64,000 nt of DNA, from the NCBI RefSeq assembly GCF_014633365.1, contig NC_068349.1, positions 28,100,753-28,164,752 of the forward strand, in the 5' to 3' direction. Below the pieces are notes generated by a model. That model did not search any database. It saw nothing but the letters and a program-made list of their open reading frames with translations, and had not been told where the DNA came from. A program made the translations under genes and the position numbers. The stretch's first letter is position 1, and the number at the start of each line of letters is the position of its first letter. Source of the DNA: Diospyros lotus (taxonomy: Eukaryota > Streptophyta > Magnoliopsida > Ericales > Ebenaceae). This document shows, piece after piece, positions 48,361-57,483 of the stretch.

Positions 48361-48372
48361 GCTCGGATACCA
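48361..48372 (-). promoter_or_regulatory. Primer-binding site of the young chromovirus
   Basis: Minus strand TGGTATCCGAGC has one mismatch to the usual TGGTATCAGAGC complementary to initiator tRNA-Met. It lies four bases from the 5' LTR. Confidence 0.85.
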
Positions 48373-48376
48373 ATAC

Positions 48377-51021
48377 TGTAACACCCCCTCTCCTAGAACT
48401 GCCCGAGAAGAGGTGTTACTGGGGATAATAAAATAAACCAACTGATAACTGAATTCTGATACCAATACTGTATATATCAATTAACTGTAATAAGACTCTG
48501 AGTCATCAAAAACTGAAATCATAATTGCATCTAGGGGAAATTCCCTAAATTGGAAATTAAAATGAATCTAAACTGATCAAGCACTAACTAACAACTAATA
48601 ACTCCCAGACATCTTTGGTCTTGAGCGGCTCCACGTACACACACTACTGGACACTGCTGCTAGGCCCCACGTCTGGTACTCCCCCACTAGGACCTGGAAT
48701 GGTGAAGAGTACAAGGTGAGCTACAAAGCTCAGCAAGTAATAAACTGGAAAGAATAACTGAAGCTGAATCGAAGAATATCGATACTGATAAAAATACTTA
48801 CTGAACTTGTACTGAGAGATATAATAATCACTGGATGGCATTTATAAGATGAAATGCACATAATCTGTAAACTAAATGCAGGTATGCAACTTTGGCCCAT
48901 AGGCCCACATAACTGTAACACATACCTGACTGATCTGAGTCCTGCAAACATAAAAACTGTAAGCACATACTTTGGGCAATATGCCCCTAGCTCCCTGGTC
49001 GACATCAGGCGAGCATCTCATAACTGAGATATAATTGTACTGATACTAGTGGGATCCCCGCGGACAAGCCGCCTGGTGCGCATAATGCAATGCTCATATA
49101 AATGCTAGCACACGATATGTAGTGCTCCACATAAGTCATGCTCAATGCTCATACAATGTGTATGCACATAATCTCACAAAATAATGCTGACCATGTCATA
49201 ATGAACTGCTAAACATGGTATATGATTTTTACTAGAAATATTGAGATTCAAATATTCTGGAATTTCTGAATATAGGCATGGCATATTGGATTTTGTCATA
49301 TCTTGGCATAAAAATTCAATATCTGAATAATTGAATATTTATATTAAATTTAATACTTGAATCAAGAATTTATTGGAAGCCATTTGGATGCCATTTGATA
49401 CTATTTGGATGATTGAGAAAGTCTAAGGAGGAAATTTGAATGAAAAACAGCTCATTCGAATGAAAAAAATGGATTTCAGCAAGCTCATTCGAATGGCAGA
49501 AAACTCATTCGAATGACAGAGACTCATTCGAATGACAGAAGGCTCATTCGAATGACTGATGATATTCAAAGGCTATTCGGATCTGATCTGGGACTCATTC
49601 GAATGACTCTCAAATTCATTCGAATGAATTTTGAAAATTTTCAACTTTTGAACTGGAAAAACTCGACTCATTCGAATGCAACAGTAACCTTATTCGAATC
49701 AATTTGAAGATCATTCGAATGACAAGAAGGCTCATTCGAATGCTAAGCTATACAAAGCAACAACTTACTCACATCTTCAAGGGCTCATTCGAATGACAAC
49801 AAGGCTCATTCGAATGACAGTCAAAAATCTCAAAAATACATACGAATGATATGATAATCACATGACTCATTCGAATGACCCAAAAACTCATTCGAATGAC
49901 TGGAATATTATAGGGGAAAAGCCTACGATAACACTGAAACTTATTCGGATACTTTGAAACTCATTCGAATGACTCAAGGCTTATTCGAATGACTGGATTC
50001 TTATCAGATATACTGCTTACGATAACAGAGATCAAAACTTGAATCAAAACTTAGCTTCACTACACCATTCCAAAAGAAATCTTGGGAGAACAATCCCAAT
50101 TGATATATAAACAACTTGAGGGATGATATACTGATCATAACTAATGTAAACATTGCAAGGAATATATACATAAACTGGTTGGTACTCGCTGTACGCATGT
50201 AAATACATATATAAACATGCACTGAACTGAAATAACTCACTGTAACGCACATATATGAATATACATGCACTGGAACTGATTCAATTATGGAAATCTGATA
50301 TCCAACTCAATCAAGACCTGTAAGAAAGGATTACAGGGGAAGGATACTTGCCTTATGATCTTCTTGATCGACTTAATGATCTCACGAGAGCCTCCTATGC
50401 AAGACTTGAACTCACTGCTCGTGCCTATATATATATATATATATACACTGACTGTAACATAAATCTGAAACTTAAACAAAGAGTTGCTGAAACTAGTGAT
50501 CGAATGCTAAATACGATCCTGTAAGAAAGGTTTACACGGAGAAGAACTTGCCTTTCAAACTCTCTGATCGATCCAATGATCTAACAGAAGCCTCCAACGA
50601 AAGCCTTTAATTCGCTGTTGAAGCTTCTTCTTCCCTCTGTTGTTCTTCACACGGCGAAGACAACATGGCTAATGACTATTATATATATACATATGCTTAA
50701 GAGAAACCCTAACGCCATCTCTCTCTCCTAATATAACTAGGAGTCTTTCAATCCAAATCCTCCTCACGGCTGGGATTAATTAATCCCTTAATCAAAATAA
50801 TTCTATTTACTAATTGAATATTAACATCCAATCCGTAATATGACCAACACGTCCTTGCATTTAATTTTCACAATAATTAAATATAATTAAATGCTATTTT
50901 CTCAATTAAATCTCTAAATTGCCACATTAAATAATTAAATGGCAAATCCTCTTAATTAATCGCTTCAATAATTAATTAACTAATTCTAAATAAATACTAG
51001 GCCCTCTAACGGGTCGTTACA
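48377..51021 (-). mobile_element. 5' LTR of the young chromovirus
   Basis: A 2645-bp partner of 40897-43539, offset by 7480 bp, with near-perfect identity. It is adjacent to the PBS and so would carry the promoter. The outer end ...GGGTCGTTACA is followed by the AATAT duplication. The complete element spans 40897-51021 (10,125 bp). Confidence 0.95.
49451..49995. repeat. Array of the palindromic motif ATTCGAAT (5' LTR copy)
   Basis: The same array as at 41971-42515, with identical motif positions relative to the LTR. Being in the 5' LTR, it would lie within the transcriptional control region or the transcribed leader. Confidence 0.95.
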
Positions 51022-51154
51022 AATATAACACTTTACTCGATTGGACTTTTCATGTATTCGATTATGTAGAGGGATTACTCGAGTGTGATCAAGTCATTAC
51101 TTAACTAACTTAGAAGCCATAAACTTTTATAAATCACTCAATGACAATACTAGC
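51022..51154 (+). mobile_element. SIRE/Maximus-like copia LTR, right part
   Basis: After the AATAT duplication (51022-51026) the copia LTR interrupted at 40896 resumes with 'aacactttactcgattgg' and further 'tactcgagtg' and 'attcgatta' words, the same style as 40860-40896. It is bordered at 51155 by a Cassandra-like LTR. Confidence 0.55.
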
Positions 51155-51329
51155 TGTAACATCTCGCATCGAGCGATAAGAATGACCGAAACAACTTACC
51201 CTAATGGGGTTACGCGAACTTCCCAAGGGGGTCACCCATCCTTAAAAGGAGGTATCCAACTGGTGTTATTTCTTTCCTTACACTATCCTCGATATATACT
51301 ACCCTTCTCTAGACTCTCAGGGTATTACA
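51155..51329. mobile_element. Cassandra-like TRIM LTR fragment with 5S rRNA similarity
   Basis: 175 bp from TGTAACATCTCGCATCG to CAGGGTATTACA. On the minus strand 51205-51240 reads GGATGGGTGACCCCCTTGGG followed by AAGT, very close to the 3' third of plant 5S rRNA (GGATGGGTGACCTCCTGGG, AAGT), which includes the internal C-box. The A-box part of 5S RNA is not found, so the LTR is internally deleted. Cassandra elements are known to carry 5S RNA sequence in their LTRs. No clear target duplication or partner LTR is present. Confidence 0.65.
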
Positions 51330-51344
51330 TCACAAAATACACAT

Positions 51345-51707
51345 TAATGAAAGGATTAAATTACACGATAACCATGCTTGTGAAAAGTTGTTTATGGATT
51401 ATGAATCCTTCTGAATAATTGGGTAGGCATGATGCCTTACTAGAGGCCAATCTTTTCTTATGTGTTAGAACTGACACATTGCTAACATATTCAGACGCCT
51501 GATGAGTCATACACAAAAGGTACAGTCCCTGGCTTACACTAGGAGAGCGAACGTATAGTTAAGTGGGACACTTAGGTAAGAAGTTGTGCCATCGCAGGTT
51601 CTCACGGAAAGAAAACAAATAGATGTAATCATGTCGATTTGACTAGTGGTTGTCATAAAGGAAATAATTTCTTAAAATGGTAATTGATTAAATTTAAAAA
51701 GAGTTTT
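51345..51707 (+). mobile_element. LTR family L1, truncated copy, left part
   Basis: It matches 20870-21225 of the solo LTR at 20048 closely ('ggattatgaatccttct.aataattgggtaggcat', 'aacaaatagatgtaat'). Its start is missing. It is interrupted at 51707 by a copia solo LTR. Confidence 0.8.
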
Positions 51708-53244
51708 TGTTGAGTCAAATTGCTCCTATCAATCTATTGTATATTTTGATCTTTAACAAAACATAATTTCAGTAAAACTATTTTTAGTATATTTAAATCC
51801 CCCAATAGATTTTTGATATGGTGGAAAACTTATTTTAAGTATTATAGTATTTTGTGTATCAAAATGAATCAATAAATGCTATTTGTTTTAAGTGGAAGAT
51901 TAGCACATTATAAAGGGACATATAAGAAAATGTTTTTATTTTGGAAAACTATCTTCCAATATTTTGATAGCTAATATTTATTGTTGTTAAAATGATTTTT
52001 TAATAAATTTTCAAGAAATAGAATGCATGTATTTTTGGAGTGGTAAAATTGTTAAATCCCGAATTTGTACTAAAACCAAAATTTTATTTTCTTATTATTA
52101 TGGATTTTGATTTTTTATATATTTTTATTGAATTCAAATGGGGGTACTTTTTTACTTATATTTATGTATTAAAGTAAATGAAAGATAAAATATAAATTAA
52201 AGAAAATAATAAATGGAAGGTAAAATATAAATTAAAGAAAATGTGGACATAAATGTAAATATGTTGTAATGTATTCATGTTATAGTTTGTATCTTCAAGA
52301 AAATGTAATTTTTTCTAAAAATTTGGTCTGAGAGTCGACTCTTGGAGAGGGACAATCGACTGTGTGTTATGCAAAGTTGAGGTAGTCGAGAGCAGGTTTT
52401 GGATAGTCAACGAGGAATCGACTGTAGGCCAATAAGAGTCGACTGTCGGTTTCGAGAGTCGACTATGCTGACAATCGACTCTGGGTGTCGCGGAGTCAAC
52501 TGTCAATTAGAACAGTCAACTGTCAGACTCCAACGGTCAGATTTTTCTAACCGTTGCAGATCCGTTAGAAGCTAAAATATATATATCTTTGAGAGATTTC
52601 TAGAGAAGGTTAATGCACTATCAAGATCTATCATTCTAAAGCACACCCAAGCTCTTAAACACTCAAGAAAAGTAATCCAAGGCCCATGTATTAAAGATAC
52701 ATCATTTGGAGCCCAAGGCAAAGAAGAAAAAGTTTTCTTCTTATTGGTAACTCTTGTATTATTCATATTTGCCTTGTAATATCATTGTGTTTATTTCCAT
52801 ATTAGTCTAAGGTTGTTTGGATGTAGGAATTATTTTATTTAATTGTAGATTGTGAGTGATCTACTAAAGCCCAAGTAATTTAGGTGTATTGTTGTAATAG
52901 TTTCCGATGTGAGCTAAAGGGAAAATCTCTGGGTGTACAAGTTTGCTAGACGATCTTGTGTGGAAACCTAGTGGTGGTTTTAGTGGAACCTCAAGTGTCG
53001 GGTTGACCTTGAGAGAGTGGAGCAGGTGTTGGAGACACCGAACCACTATATATTCTTGTGTTGTTATTGTTGTTTGCATATTTATATTGCTATCACTCCC
53101 AAACAATATATATATTTATAACACGTATTTTCTTTGTATAAGAAAAGCTTAAGAGTTTTAAAAAAGAAAGAATTAGGTTTAATAAGTTTTTAATCCTCAA
53201 TTCACCTCCCTTTTGAGTGGCCATTGTGTATTAAGGGACCAACG
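51708..53244 (+). mobile_element. Copia-type solo LTR inside an L1 LTR
   Basis: 1537 bp from TGTTGAGTCAAATTGC to ...AAGGGACCAACG (terminal CA probably mutated to CG). It is flanked by GTTTT (51703-51707) and GTTTC (53245-53249), one mismatch. The L1 sequence is continuous across it when compared with 21215-21240. The end text 'caattcacctcccttttgagtgg' is typical of SIRE-like copia LTRs. No coding content is present. Confidence 0.8.
52330..52545. repeat. Cluster of AGTCGACT/ATCGACT words in a copia LTR
   Basis: Within about 215 bp: gagtcgactc, aatcgactgt, tagtcgagag, aatcgactgt, gagtcgactgtc, gagtcgactatg, aatcgactct, then decayed forms gagtcaactgt and cagtcaactgt. The core AGTCGACT is a palindrome with a central CG. 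Spacing is irregular. Confidence 0.85.
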
Positions 53245-53794
53245 GTTTCTAGTTTAATAATTTCCTATATTTATTGGAGTGATAAATAAAAAATAATATA
53301 TATATATTTGGATTAAATAAAGTATTTGAGCTAAATATTAAATTAAATATTATATTTGTGCTTAAATTAGATTTGGGCAAAATATTTTATTTAAACTTAT
53401 AATTAGATTTGGATCATTTAATTAAGCTCCTAGTTGGTCTAGGATTAAAAGGGGCGTCCCATATCCATAAGGGTTTAGGAAACCCTAAGAGGTCTTGGTT
53501 CTCTATAAATACCCCTTTAAGGGTTGCCCAAATTATGAATGTTTTTGTGATTTTTCAAGAGTTGAAAAATTATCATTCACTTTCTCTCATTTCCTTCAGC
53601 ATCGATTCGAAACGAGGAGGTTCTTTCTGTCCATACACAAGTCACGAAAAGGAGAAGGAGCTAGCACTTCCATTTTGCTTTCCTCACTAAAGGAAGCTTG
53701 CTACGTATCACAAGTTAGAGGCCGGACACTTGGACGACTTGAATCCGCAAATGACTCGAAAATCTAAAGGTTATATTTATTTTATTTTGTATGT
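53245..53794 (+). mobile_element. LTR family L1, truncated copy, right part
   Basis: It corresponds to 21215-21805 ('tttaataatttcc', 'aaaccctaa', 'ggacgacttgaatcc.caaa.gactcgaaaa'). It stops at 53794, where the LTR of a Tat-type element begins. Confidence 0.8.
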
Positions 53795-54407
53795 TAATAT
53801 GCCCTACAAACTTGGAGAGTCATAGGACCTAAAAGAGTCGCGAGACATGGACATGAAGCCAAAAGGCCCAATGAGTTGCAAGAGATCAAGGAAGCAAGCC
53901 TAAGGAGCAAGAAGTCAAGCCGAGACCAAGTAGGGAGGACCCACTCGGTCATGACCGAGTAAGTGTGACACTGATTTGGTTCTTTGGGCATAACACTATC
54001 GTTTGGGCTCCGATTGAGGTGATTTAAAATCCTATAGAAATCCAAGAGAATTATTTACAACTTTTGTGTTTTGAATTTTGAGAGATACCAACCGCATCAA
54101 GGCTAAAATCAATCGAGACGAACTAGGGAGGACCTAGTCGGTCATGACTGAGTGGGTGTGACACTGCTTTGGTTTTTCGTGCATAACTCTCATGTCTGAG
54201 CTCCAATTGAGGTTATTCAAAATCCTATGGAAATTTAAGAGAATTATCTACAACTTTAATCTTTTGAGTTTTGAGAGATATGAGCTGAATTAAGGTGGAA
54301 ATGTGGCTTGAAGTTGAGGCATAGGAACCACTCAACACCGAACCAAAAGGAAGCACAAAAGAAGGCGTCGAAGCCAAGTGGGAAAAACCCACTCGATCTT
54401 GACCGAG
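53795..54407 (+). mobile_element. 5' LTR of a non-autonomous Tat element D, left part
   Basis: It starts TAATATGCCCTACAAACTTGG and matches the 3' LTR from 61234 (TGATATGCCCTGCAAACTTGG; TG mutated to TA in this copy). It contains two near-copies of 'ccactcggtcatgaccgagt' (53940, 54133-54150), a palindromic word. It is cut at 54407 by a TRIM composite flanked by CCGAG and resumes at 56793. Confidence 0.85.
54403..54407. repeat. Target-site duplication CCGAG, left copy
   Basis: The partner is 56793-56797. The undisturbed 3' LTR reads gaccgagtgggtatcat at 61854, with a single CCGAG, which confirms the insertion point. Confidence 0.9.
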
Positions 54408-54588
54408 TGTAACGATCGGGGTCCACATAGCAATGTATTGTCAGGTTTAAGCCGCAACCAATCCCTGATTTTGTCACTTTGAGATTTAATCCCAAAACGC
54501 ACGTCACTATGTAGAGCACCCTCCGTACTTATATGCCCAGTTCCCCCCCTTTACATGGCCGATGTGGGATTCGCCTAAGGTGCTTACA
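54408..54588 (-). mobile_element. TRIM LTR a (minus)
   Basis: 181 bp; minus strand TGTAAGCACCTTAGGCGAATC to ...CCCCGATCGTTACA. Adjacent on the inner side is cgcatcccccctaaggac, a polypurine tract on the minus strand, so this is the 3' LTR of a minus-strand TRIM. Confidence 0.85.
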
Positions 54589-54660
54589 CGCATCCCCCCT
54601 AAGGACTTAGCGTCCTCATTGAGGTTTACCCTACCACCACGCTCAGAGGCTCGGGGATTA

Positions 54661-54672
54661 GCTCTGATACCA
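54661..54672 (-). promoter_or_regulatory. TRIM primer-binding site
   Basis: Minus strand TGGTATCAGAGC, complementary to initiator tRNA-Met, three bases from LTR b. Confidence 0.9.
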
Positions 54673-54675
54673 TTA

Positions 54676-54889
54676 TGTAACGGCCGGGGTCCACATAACA
54701 ACGTATTGTCCGGTTCAGGTCGCAATCAGTCCCCGATTTTGTCGCTCTGGGATTTAATCCCAAAACGTGTGTCACTATGTAAATCACCCTCCACACTTAT
54801 ATGCCCAGTTCCCCCCCCCCCTTTTCATGGCCGATGTGGGATTCACCTACTAATTCCCCCCCCCCCCCCCCTTGCATGGCCGATGTGAG
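54676..54889 (-). mobile_element. TRIM LTR b (minus), with damaged end
   Basis: It matches LTR a up to 'gatgtgggattcaccta' (about 54851). Instead of continuing to the LTR terminus, it repeats 'taattcccc...ttgcatggccgatgtgag' (54851-54889), a partial second copy of its own end, then passes directly into integrase coding sequence. It contains C runs of 11 (54811-54821) and 16 (54856-54871). Confidence 0.75.
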
Positions 54890-55045
54890 AAGTTGGCACA
54901 AATTTTAGCAGATATCGAGAAATTTTCTCCTTTGGGATATACTCTATTGAGTGATGGTATACTCTTATTTCAGGGATGTATTTGTATACCCGATGATGGA
55001 AATTTTAAGCAAGAGATTTTGAATGAAGCACACAAGAGTCGTTAC
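54890..55045 (+). pseudogene. Captured chromovirus integrase fragment, left part (52 codons)
   Basis: An open frame [20 protein letters not shown] continues to [11 protein letters not shown]. It corresponds to residues 1089-1140 of the intact polyprotein in this window, with only a few replacements (for example C for R in FQGRICIPD). It ends in the first part of the HHCC zinc finger at the GTTAC duplication (55041-55045) of a solo LTR. At DNA level it is roughly 90 percent identical to the same region of the young element (by eye, about 44830-44965, minus). There is no start codon or promoter. Confidence 0.88.
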
Positions 55046-56481
55046 TATTAGAGTTATGCCCCACAAGCCAATTATATTTACATGTAATTGATCATATTTT
55101 TTTCATTGTGACTCTTTATCTTCAATCAATTATTATTGTAAGGCATTATGTTTTATTTGTCATTGATGGTTGTCTTTATTATTTCCATTCTTGACAAAGT
55201 CTATAGATCAAATAGGCTCATGGAATATGGTCGTGCATAGAGATGACGATCATGAAACATATTCCTTATAAGCCTTGATCTTAAATGTTCCTAGTCATAG
55301 AGTTATTAGGATTAGACACTAATAACTCAAATAGACTAGCATATATGATGAATGCTCAATTAGGAGAATGTCTTGTTTCATAGACATTGGTGTGTGGACA
55401 CTAGTGCATATATGTGAGTGCTTATTACAAGAATAAGTACACTGAACTAACCCACTACAGAATTCCTAATGGTAATTGTTTATTATCGAATTGGAATTTC
55501 TGTGTTGCAATAGTGCAGATTGGTCCTTAGACTTGAGACATCATGGTAATCTTATATTTGACTGGTTACGCTTTGGTTCTTTTTGGATTCCAATGAAGTC
55601 ATTAACAAATTATCACGGGGCGTAACCTTATCACATATGAAGGCTTATGGATGTCGAAATAGAATTCATCACTTATCGATAAGATGAGAAGATGTCCTGT
55701 GTATTCCGATGATTTCATGACTGAGAAAATCCTTGGCCAAGGTGAGGTGGAAATCAAAAGGTGTTTTGATTTCACCTATCAAGTCATAAATCTAGAATGG
55801 ATACATAGTTATTGAATGATTAGGGTTTCGTCATAAAACTATACCCTAAATTCAATCAGGACATAGATTGATGAAAGGATTTTACTGCACGGTATTTGCA
55901 ATTGAAAAGGTCCGTGTTTTTTCATCGTTGGCTAGGTATTCATGGCATGTTGCTAGACGTTAACCATGATATGTAGGGTTTTAGAATTAGTTTGATTAAT
56001 TCTAAAACTATTAATTAAAGAGTTTAATTAAGAAGCCCATAAGATGTGCTAATTAAGAAGCCCATAAGTTTAATTAAAGAGTTTAATTAATCTAATGAGT
56101 TGGGCCTTCATATAGCCCAATAGAGTTGGCCTACATCCAGCCCAATGGTGGACCTAAGGGGTTACACACTTAGATCGAGCCCGTTCCATAATTTAAAAGA
56201 GAGATACGGCCCAATATGATTATGGGCCAGACCTAAATCGTTTAGGGTTTTTTAAAGGCATAATTAGGGTTTTTACTCTATAAAAAGGCCACTTAAGAAG
56301 CTGAAAAAAAATAAGAGAAAAAATTCGGATTTCTCTTGGAGGCGCCTAAGGTTTGCTAGTACTACTCGAGGCGTCGTGGAAAAGGGTCGATCGTGTGGAC
56401 CGACTTGGAGGAGTTTGCGCTTACAACTCTACGGATCAAAGAAGGCAGAATCGAAGCTACACGGTTGGCCGGTTTCAAACA
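55046..56481. mobile_element. Solo LTR (family L3) within the captured fragment
   Basis: 1436 bp from TATTAGAGTTATGCCCC (TG mutated to TA) to ...GGTTTCAAACA, flanked by GTTAC at 55041-55045 and 56482-56486. Removing it with one GTTAC leaves the integrase frame intact. No coding content. It contains repeats of 'attaagaagcccataag' (56027, 56052). It is the youngest layer at this spot. Confidence 0.88.
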
Positions 56482-56486
56482 GTTAC

Positions 56487-56608
56487 ACTATTCATCCAGG
56501 TGTTGCGAAGATGTACCATGACCTAAAGCGACAGTATTGGTGGAGTGGTATGAAGAAAGATATAACCAAATATGTTTCACAGTGTTCAGTATGTCAGCAA
56601 GTTAAAGC
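56487..56608 (+). pseudogene. Captured chromovirus integrase fragment, right part
   Basis: It continues the frame with [19 protein letters not shown] and [11 protein letters not shown], residues 1141-1181 of the intact polyprotein, completing the HHCC finger (the His of TIHPG and the two Cys of CSVC). It stops at the TRIM LTR at 56612, three bases after the last matching codon. No catalytic core is included. Confidence 0.88.
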
Positions 56609-56611
56609 GGG

Positions 56612-56792
56612 TGTAAGCACCTTAGGTGAATCCCACATCGGCCATGCAAAGGGAGGGAACTAGGCATATAAGTGTGGAGGGTGCTCTACATAATGACGCA
56701 TGTTTTGGGATTAAATCCCAGAGCGACAAAATTGGGGATTGGTTGCGACCTGAACCAGACAATACGTTGCTATGTGGACCCCGACCATTACA
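56612..56792 (+). mobile_element. TRIM LTR c (plus)
   Basis: TGTAAGCACCTTAGGTGAATC to CCCCGACCATTACA, 181 bp, the reverse complement of LTR a with a few differences. Followed by CCGAG. Confidence 0.88.
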
Positions 56793-57458
56793 CCGAGTGG
56801 GTATCATTTATGCCCTTACGGATGGGCTCCGAGACTCTCAGATGGGCCGCGAAATCTATGGAATGGACCGTTAGACTCTCATTGCAATTGTCACACGTCT
56901 CCCCTCTCCCTCCTCAATAAATAGGAGGCTACGCCTTCGACATAAGGGATGCACTCTTGGGCCCCTCAACACAATTTTACACTTTTGCTCTCGAGAACTG
57001 ACCTAGGCATCAGAGCGTTTGTGCGGGGACCCCTACCCGCGCCCCTAACAGTGTTCTCTTCTTGTAGCCCACTCGGTCATCAAGGCCACTCGGTCATCAG
57101 AGGCCACTCGGTCATCAGAGGCCACTCGTTCATCAGAGGCTGCTTGGTCATCCAAGGATACTCGATCATCTCAGGGGCACTCAGTCATCTCAAGGGCACT
57201 AGGTCATCCAGGGCCACTCGGTCATCAAGGCCACTCGTTCATCAAGGGCCACTCATTCATCAGACCCACTCTTTCATCAGACTGTCAGCATATGGTGACG
57301 AGACTCCCAAAGTATTAGTGATGAGACTCTCAGGGCGTGTTGGTGACAAAACTCTCAAAATGCTCATGAGGCCTAAGCGAGACTACCGTGATCAACCACG
57401 CACAAATTGTATTCTCCCATAATATATATATATATATTATTGTATTTTGGCAACAACA
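56793..57458 (+). mobile_element. 5' LTR of the non-autonomous Tat element D, right part
   Basis: It resumes after the TRIM composite with CCGAGTGGGTATCATTTA. It contains 'cctcaataaataggagg' (56912-56928), a possible TATA/leader region that the 3' LTR shares at 61970-61990. An array of 18-19-bp units (57067-57285) follows, then a (TA)n run (57423-57437), and the end is TTGTATTTTGGCAACAACA at 57458. Without the insert the LTR is about 1274 bp. Confidence 0.85.
57067..57285. repeat. Array of 18-19-bp units (cactcggtcatcagaggc) in the 5' LTR
   Basis: About 12 head-to-tail units of ccactcggtcatcagagg with variants (tcgttcatc, tcagtcatc). The 3' LTR has a parallel array at 62130-62375. The unit shares the word actcggtca with the palindromic 'actcggtcatgaccgagt' nearby. 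Confidence 0.9.
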
Positions 57459-57475
57459 ATTGGCCCTGTCTGTCA
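57459..57475 (+). promoter_or_regulatory. Primer-binding site of element D
   Basis: ATTGGCCCTGTCTGTCA follows the LTR end directly. It resembles the TTGGCGCCGTCTGTGG-type PBS of plant Tat-lineage elements with a few substitutions. Confidence 0.7.
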
Positions 57476-57483
57476 ACTTAAGA

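Larger units (their letters stand above)
54408..56792. mobile_element. TRIM-derived composite with terminal inverted LTRs and a captured integrase fragment
   Basis: The outer ends are TGTAACGATCGGGG and CCCCGACCATTACA. The unit holds, in order: a minus-oriented TRIM LTR (54408-54588); PPT, spacer and PBS (54589-54675); a second minus-oriented LTR (54676 to about 54853) with a partial repeat of its end; a piece of chromovirus integrase (54890-55045 and 56487-56608) split by a solo LTR (55046-56481); and a plus-oriented TRIM LTR (56612-56792). Without the solo LTR it is 944 bp. Both outer LTRs are 181 bp and reverse complements of each other. One 5-bp duplication surrounds the whole, so it moved, or was inserted, as a unit. 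Confidence 0.8.

Noticed and set aside
48361..48372. tRNA-like sequences at 12764, 17475, 48361, 54661 and 63477
   Set aside because: These are 12-13-base primer-binding sites complementary to a tRNA end, each beside an LTR. No tRNA cloverleaf is present.
51200..51245. 5S rRNA gene
   Set aside because: Only the 3' third of a 5S sequence is present, within a short LTR-like unit. The A-box and the rest of the gene are missing.
57388..57483. Earlier start codon at 57388 for the gag frame
   Set aside because: It lies inside the LTR before the PBS. ATG 57484, just after the PBS, is the plausible gag start in the same frame.
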